Shown: in pieces, positions 14,976 through 18,650 of the stretch
How positions within the stretch are numbered: the first letter of the stretch is position 1
Layout of the letters: the number at the start of each line of letters is the position of its first letter
Source: Oscillospiraceae bacterium
GTDB taxonomy: Bacteria; Bacillota; Clostridia; Oscillospirales; Acutalibacteraceae
Length of the DNA: 18,650 nucleotides
Assembly (NCBI GenBank): GCA_022508865.1
Contig: JAFLUK010000014.1
Coordinates: forward strand, 1 to 18,650
Direction of reading: 5' to 3'
Program-made: the position numbers and the translations under genes
Notes under the pieces: generated by a model
What the model was told of the DNA's origin: nothing
The model's database searches: none
What the model saw: only the letters and a program-made list of their open reading frames with translations

Positions 14976-17435
14976 ATGCTGACAGATAAACAAAAACATC
15001 TATATATGCTGTTCAAAGAGGTAGACGCCCTTTGCAGAAAACACAATATTGAATATCAGCTTGCAGGCGGTACCCTGATTGGTGCAGTTCGTCACCGCGG
15101 CTTTATCCCCTGGGATGACGATATGGACATTACAATGACCAGAAACAATTGGGAAAAGTTCATTGAGGTTTGCAAAAATGAGCTTCCAAACAACAGAGTT
15201 CTGGAGTGTCAGGAGCTTAACCACGACTTTCACAACGTTATAGCACGTTATACCGACACCACATCATCTGCTGTTCATTCCACACAAGTTTTAGCCAACG
15301 ACACCGCAGGTGATATGATTGATATTATCTGTTACGACTACCTGCCCAACGCAGGCAAGGCATGGAAGCAGTATACCAAGGACATTACCCTGTACAGCGA
15401 CCTTATTAATCCCTGCATTGTTTATTCCTACCGCTTTTGTGCAAATCAGCTTCGCTACGGCTTCTATCGGCTGAAAATCCGTCTTTTCGGCAGAGATAAG
15501 GTGCTGGATAAATTACAGGAAAAAATGTTCAGCTACAAGGAAGAGGATTGTCCCTATCTTGTACTTCGCTGGGGCGGCACACCCCTGCTTTTCAAAAAAG
15601 AAATTTTCGGCAGCAGTTGCAACAATGTTCTCTTTGAAGACACAATGGGGCAGGCTCCCGACTTTATTAACGACTACCTTGTGGAGCACTACGAGGACGA
15701 GTGGATGTTTGTTCCCCCTGCAACAGAGCAGGGCGGTCACAACTCAATTTATTCTCTGGACACAGACTACAAGGTTATCAGGAAAGAGATAAATCACTTC
15801 CTGAACCCGGAAAAGGAGAGAAAAACTTTTCTCCGTAAAAAGTCGGTGGCAATGCAGATTATGGCACCTTGGCTTGTGCTGAAAAATCTGACAATCCACC
15901 TTGACAAAAAGAAAAAATCAAAGTATTTCACAAAGCTCTTTAACAAAAATGCAGAGAAAATAACCACTGCATACACAAATTGTGACTTTCAGTTTTTGGA
16001 GGAATTTTTCTCCGAATTTATAACTTTGCAATTCAGCAAGGAATACTTTGGCAGAAACGACTATAATGACGTTTACAAATACAAGCACCCTGTGGTGATA
16101 AAAATTCCAGGTGACGTTGCTGACAAAATCATTATGACACTTTTTGTCCGGGGCAAAATCTCAAAGGCAATGAGAATGATTGAGGTTTATGAACAAAGGA
16201 AAAAAGTCACCCCATTTATGACACAGATGAAAAAGGATATTCTCCTGTTCAGGCAAGCTGTGCACAATGTGAGCATAGGCAATCTTTCGGAGGCAGACCG
16301 TTTGTCTGAACAGCTCTTCCAAAAGGAACCCCACTCACTGTCCGAAGGTGTGCTTAAATTAAGAATTATAATTCTTATCCGCCTTGGCATTACTGAAAAT
16401 ATGGATAAGCTCAACGCCCTTATCACAAAGGCGCTTGACCTTTATCCGGAGGACGGCGAACTTCTCAAATACCAACTTGATATAAACATTGCAGAGAAAG
16501 ATACCCTTCCTTCCTACACCAAAGAAAATGTATTTCAGTATATTTCAGCCTATCACAAAACCCTTAACGGTCTTGTAAGGCTGGACATTCAGGATATTGT
16601 AAAAAATCATCTTGATTATTTTACAACAGTGGAAGAACAGACAACAGCCCTTGCTGTTCTGCCCGACAATTTGACGCTTTGCAAAAAATACTTTGAAAGT
16701 GTAATAAAATGCGAAAACCCCCAAAAGGTCTACAGCCTTTTCTCATTCCTCTTTGACAAGCAGGAAGTTTTTGCACTTGAGTATGAAAACTACTACAACA
16801 AACTTTGCTCCTACTTTATAAACAGCGAAGAACTATCAATTCTCCTGTCAAGGGCAAGAAGATGTCAGGACTACACAGAGCTTCTCACCATAGAAGATAC
16901 TGTAAAAAACCTGCCAAACACTCCCGAAAAACAACTTATTATGGCAGTAATCCTGTACAAAAAGGGCTATTCCCATGAGGCAACTTCAAGTGTTTTTGCC
17001 TCAACAGAAACCGAAAACAAAAATCTTTTGGTACTTGCAAAGCAAATGCTCCTTTCTGACCTTAAACAACTCCGGGAAGCCCTTGACTTTGCAAACAGCC
17101 TTACACACTTTGACGTTAGCACAAACACAGAAACACCTGCAACAGATGAGCAGAAAAACAAGGTTTTGTCCGCCTTTCTCACAAAGTGGACCGCCCCTTG
17201 GGGTAACGGACAGGCACTTGCAACTGCACTGGAAAAGACAGGTATAACACAGAAAAAAGAAGATTTCACAGACTTGTCAGCAGACACTCTTACCACTCTT
17301 TTGGATAAGCTGGAAATATTCTGCACTAAAGAGGAATCTCTTCCCTTTAGTGAGCTTGACCCCCTAAAAAATAAAATTGATGGTCCAATGCACTTTGACC
17401 ATAACCTTACAGAAAAAGGTGACATATATGAGTAA
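14976..17435 (+). CDS. Second LicD-family phosphotransferase with TPR-like C-terminal region
   Basis: An 819-residue paralog of the preceding gene. Its N-terminal LicD domain (about 1-265) keeps the active-site block PWDDDMD (Asp47-49, Asp51), ARYTD near 90, MIDII with Asp116, and RWGG near 198. The C-terminal helical region aligns with that of the first protein in the segments NDYNDVYKYKHPVVIKIP, DKIIMTLFVRGKISKAMRMI and NGLVRLDIQDIVKNHLDYF, so the whole gene was duplicated, then diverged; it is about 85 residues shorter. No signal peptide or TM segment. The start has AGGAA 7 nt upstream, next to a duplicated CAGGAACAA (14950-14958 and 14963-14971). The 43-nt gap after the first gene has no terminator, so the two are probably co-transcribed. 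It may use a different acceptor from the first paralog. Confidence 0.88.
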   Translation: MLTDKQKHLYMLFKEVDALCRKHNIEYQLAGGTLIGAVRHRGFIPWDDDMDITMTRNNWEKFIEVCKNELPNNRVLECQELNHDFHNVIARYTDTTSSAVHSTQVLANDTAGDMIDIICYDYLPNAGKAWKQYTKDITLYSDLINPCIVYSYRFCANQLRYGFYRLKIRLFGRDKVLDKLQEKMFSYKEEDCPYLVLRWGGTPLLFKKEIFGSSCNNVLFEDTMGQAPDFINDYLVEHYEDEWMFVPPATEQGGHNSIYSLDTDYKVIRKEINHFLNPEKERKTFLRKKSVAMQIMAPWLVLKNLTIHLDKKKKSKYFTKLFNKNAEKITTAYTNCDFQFLEEFFSEFITLQFSKEYFGRNDYNDVYKYKHPVVIKIPGDVADKIIMTLFVRGKISKAMRMIEVYEQRKKVTPFMTQMKKDILLFRQAVHNVSIGNLSEADRLSEQLFQKEPHSLSEGVLKLRIIILIRLGITENMDKLNALITKALDLYPEDGELLKYQLDINIAEKDTLPSYTKENVFQYISAYHKTLNGLVRLDIQDIVKNHLDYFTTVEEQTTALAVLPDNLTLCKKYFESVIKCENPQKVYSLFSFLFDKQEVFALEYENYYNKLCSYFINSEELSILLSRARRCQDYTELLTIEDTVKNLPNTPEKQLIMAVILYKKGYSHEATSSVFASTETENKNLLVLAKQMLLSDLKQLREALDFANSLTHFDVSTNTETPATDEQKNKVLSAFLTKWTAPWGNGQALATALEKTGITQKKEDFTDLSADTLTTLLDKLEIFCTKEESLPFSELDPLKNKIDGPMHFDHNLTEKGDIYE
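15088..15127 (+). repeat. Direct repeat, copy 2 (active-site block shared by two licD genes)
   Basis: See 12333-12372: 37 of 40 bases are shared, with three changes clustered at the Val/Ile and Pro codons. Confidence 0.75.
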
Positions 17436-18636
17436 CATAACCGAACAACAAATAATACTGAATCTGCTGTGTGAAATCAGAGATATTTGCGAAGAGAACA
17501 ACATTCCCTATTCCCTCTACGGCAGTACGGCGGCAAAGGCTATGACCCTTCATCAGCTTACAGAAACATTTGCACAGATAATGGTAAACAATGATGATTT
17601 TGCAAGGCTGTGCAAGCTGATGGCAAAGAAAAGAATCAAGGGCAGAAGCTTTGATTCTATGTACAACAACCCCAATTATATGGACTACACAGCCCGCTAC
17701 AGCAACAACGAAACCACCAACATTTCTCTTGCTCAAAACAAAAACATATTTATGTCGGGACTGTATGTGGAGATTATCCCAATCAGAATCGAGAACAACA
17801 CACGGGGCAAGCATCTCTTTTTAAGATTTATTGAGCACGGCTGGGAAAAGCACTTCTGCAAGCTCACCTCGGTTTCCAGCAAAAAATATCTGCTTACAGT
17901 ACCTTTCGTAAACGTTTGCAAGCTGATATTCGGCAAAAAAAGGGTCAGCAGATGGATATTCAACAAGCTTTCACAAAGCCACGGCGGAGAATTTATCTCC
18001 AACTGCAGTATGAAAAGCTTTAACCAAACTCTTTCCGAATTTAACTTTGAGCCCCTCAAAAAGCTGGATATTGTCAGAGTATCAGGCAAAAACTTCACTG
18101 TTTCCGACAAAATCAGCTCTGTATTAAGGAAAGTCTACTCCAGAAACTGGAAGAAAAAAGCAAAAACCGTAGACCAGTTTGAGGGTAACATTGTTCTTCT
18201 CAACATTTCCTGCAAACAATTCATTAGAGCAATGAAGAAAAACGGAAATATATGGAAAAAATACTTTAGAAAGAAGTCAAGACAAATGTTTGTAAAGGCT
18301 ATCTCATCATATTACGACAGACAAAAGAACAAGGTTTGGTCAGTGGCAAAGCGCACAGGCACAAGGGCAAGACTATACTTCTACTATATGCCCAAGATGG
18401 ACCTTATCCGCAATCTTGTTAAGAACGAGGACTACTTCCGTCTTTCAAAAATTATGAAGAAAAACAGAGTGGCAACTCTCCTTGCCTACAAGCAAAATGC
18501 AGGCTTTGCGGTGAACAAGGAGCTGTTTGACATTCAGATGATGCTCTTCCGCTTTGAGGGCAACGACGAGCTTGCCAACAGACTTGAAGCCATCACACCA
18601 AGCTACTATATGGAGCCGATTACGGCAGAAAATTGA
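17428..18636 (+). CDS. Degenerate LicD-like protein lacking the DDDxD motif (probable pseudoenzyme)
   Basis: A 402-residue protein that I recognise only by its likeness to the two upstream LicD paralogs. Shared landmarks are EIRDICEENNIPYSLYGST (residues 16-34), ARYSNNETTN near 89, YVEII near 114 in place of VIDIF, HGGEF near 186 in place of RWGG, and YSRNW near 237. The PWDDDMD block is replaced by a sequence without acidic pairs (TETFAQIM, 45-52), so the metal site should be lost. The C-terminal third (about 255-402) is helical and very basic, with a TPR-like end matching part of the paralogs' extension. The ATG at 17428 has AAAGGTGA just upstream and overlaps the previous gene by 8 nt (ATGAGTAA), which favours translational coupling; an in-frame ATG at 17377 lies deeper inside the previous gene. 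It may be a regulatory or scaffolding subunit. Confidence 0.75.
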   Translation: MSNITEQQIILNLLCEIRDICEENNIPYSLYGSTAAKAMTLHQLTETFAQIMVNNDDFARLCKLMAKKRIKGRSFDSMYNNPNYMDYTARYSNNETTNISLAQNKNIFMSGLYVEIIPIRIENNTRGKHLFLRFIEHGWEKHFCKLTSVSSKKYLLTVPFVNVCKLIFGKKRVSRWIFNKLSQSHGGEFISNCSMKSFNQTLSEFNFEPLKKLDIVRVSGKNFTVSDKISSVLRKVYSRNWKKKAKTVDQFEGNIVLLNISCKQFIRAMKKNGNIWKKYFRKKSRQMFVKAISSYYDRQKNKVWSVAKRTGTRARLYFYYMPKMDLIRNLVKNEDYFRLSKIMKKNRVATLLAYKQNAGFAVNKELFDIQMMLFRFEGNDELANRLEAITPSYYMEPITAEN

Positions 18637-18650
18637 GGATAGAGGGAATT
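18634..18650 (+). promoter_or_regulatory. Shine-Dalgarno-like stretch at window end
   Basis: Purine-rich GAGG and AGAGGG directly follow the last stop codon. This suggests another gene starts just beyond the window and that the licD operon continues. No start codon is visible. Confidence 0.3.

Noticed and set aside
1..18650. Mobile elements, CRISPR arrays, tRNA or rRNA genes
   Set aside because: No transposase or integrase motifs, regularly spaced repeats, cloverleaf structures or rRNA-like sequences were seen.

Overview
The window looks like a chromosomal segment of a low-to-moderate-GC Clostridia bacterium, most likely an Oscillospiraceae/Ruminococcaceae-type gut anaerobe. The grounds are AT-rich intergenic regions, strong Shine-Dalgarno sites, SigA-like promoters, and a gene set typical of that group (ArgS with an HMGN signature, a DUF2798 membrane protein, a zinc-ribbon membrane protein, GlgB). 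The taxonomic call is an inference; no rRNA or tRNA gene is present to test it.

Region 1 (1-3821) holds housekeeping and small membrane genes: the 3' part of argS (its start lies before the window), a convergent DUF2798-like membrane protein (minus), coaD (plus), and a zinc-ribbon four-TM protein (minus). The divergent stretch between the DUF2798 gene and coaD has a perfect-consensus minus-strand promoter, followed in the leader by a long hairpin with a T7 tract. This looks like a transcription attenuator.

Region 2 (3822-9255) has three minus-strand genes: glgB with an unusual histone-H1-like Lys/Thr tail, a stand-alone PP2C-type phosphatase, and a two-domain ABC-F ATPase. A good promoter at 7138-7166 points into the 3' end of the ABC-F gene on the opposite strand. 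The ABC-F promoter and the next gene's promoter stand back to back.

Region 3 (9256-11225) carries a cytoplasmic SGNH/GDSL hydrolase and a MarR-family regulator, each apparently with its own promoter and terminator.

Region 4 (11318 to the window end) is the most distinctive part: an SDR oxidoreductase followed by three LicD-related genes in tandem. The first two (903 and 819 aa) join an intact LicD/fukutin-type phosphotransferase domain to a long helical, TPR-like C-terminal region. The third (402 aa), overlapping the second by 8 nt, is a remote paralog that has lost the DDDxD metal motif. Together they suggest an operon that transfers a phosphoryl-linked substituent (choline, polyol phosphate or similar) onto a cell-surface glycan, with a probable pseudoenzyme partner. 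The substrate and donor cannot be told from the sequence. The operon probably continues beyond the window, since a Shine-Dalgarno-like stretch follows the last stop codon.

No transposons, CRISPR arrays, tRNA or rRNA genes were seen.
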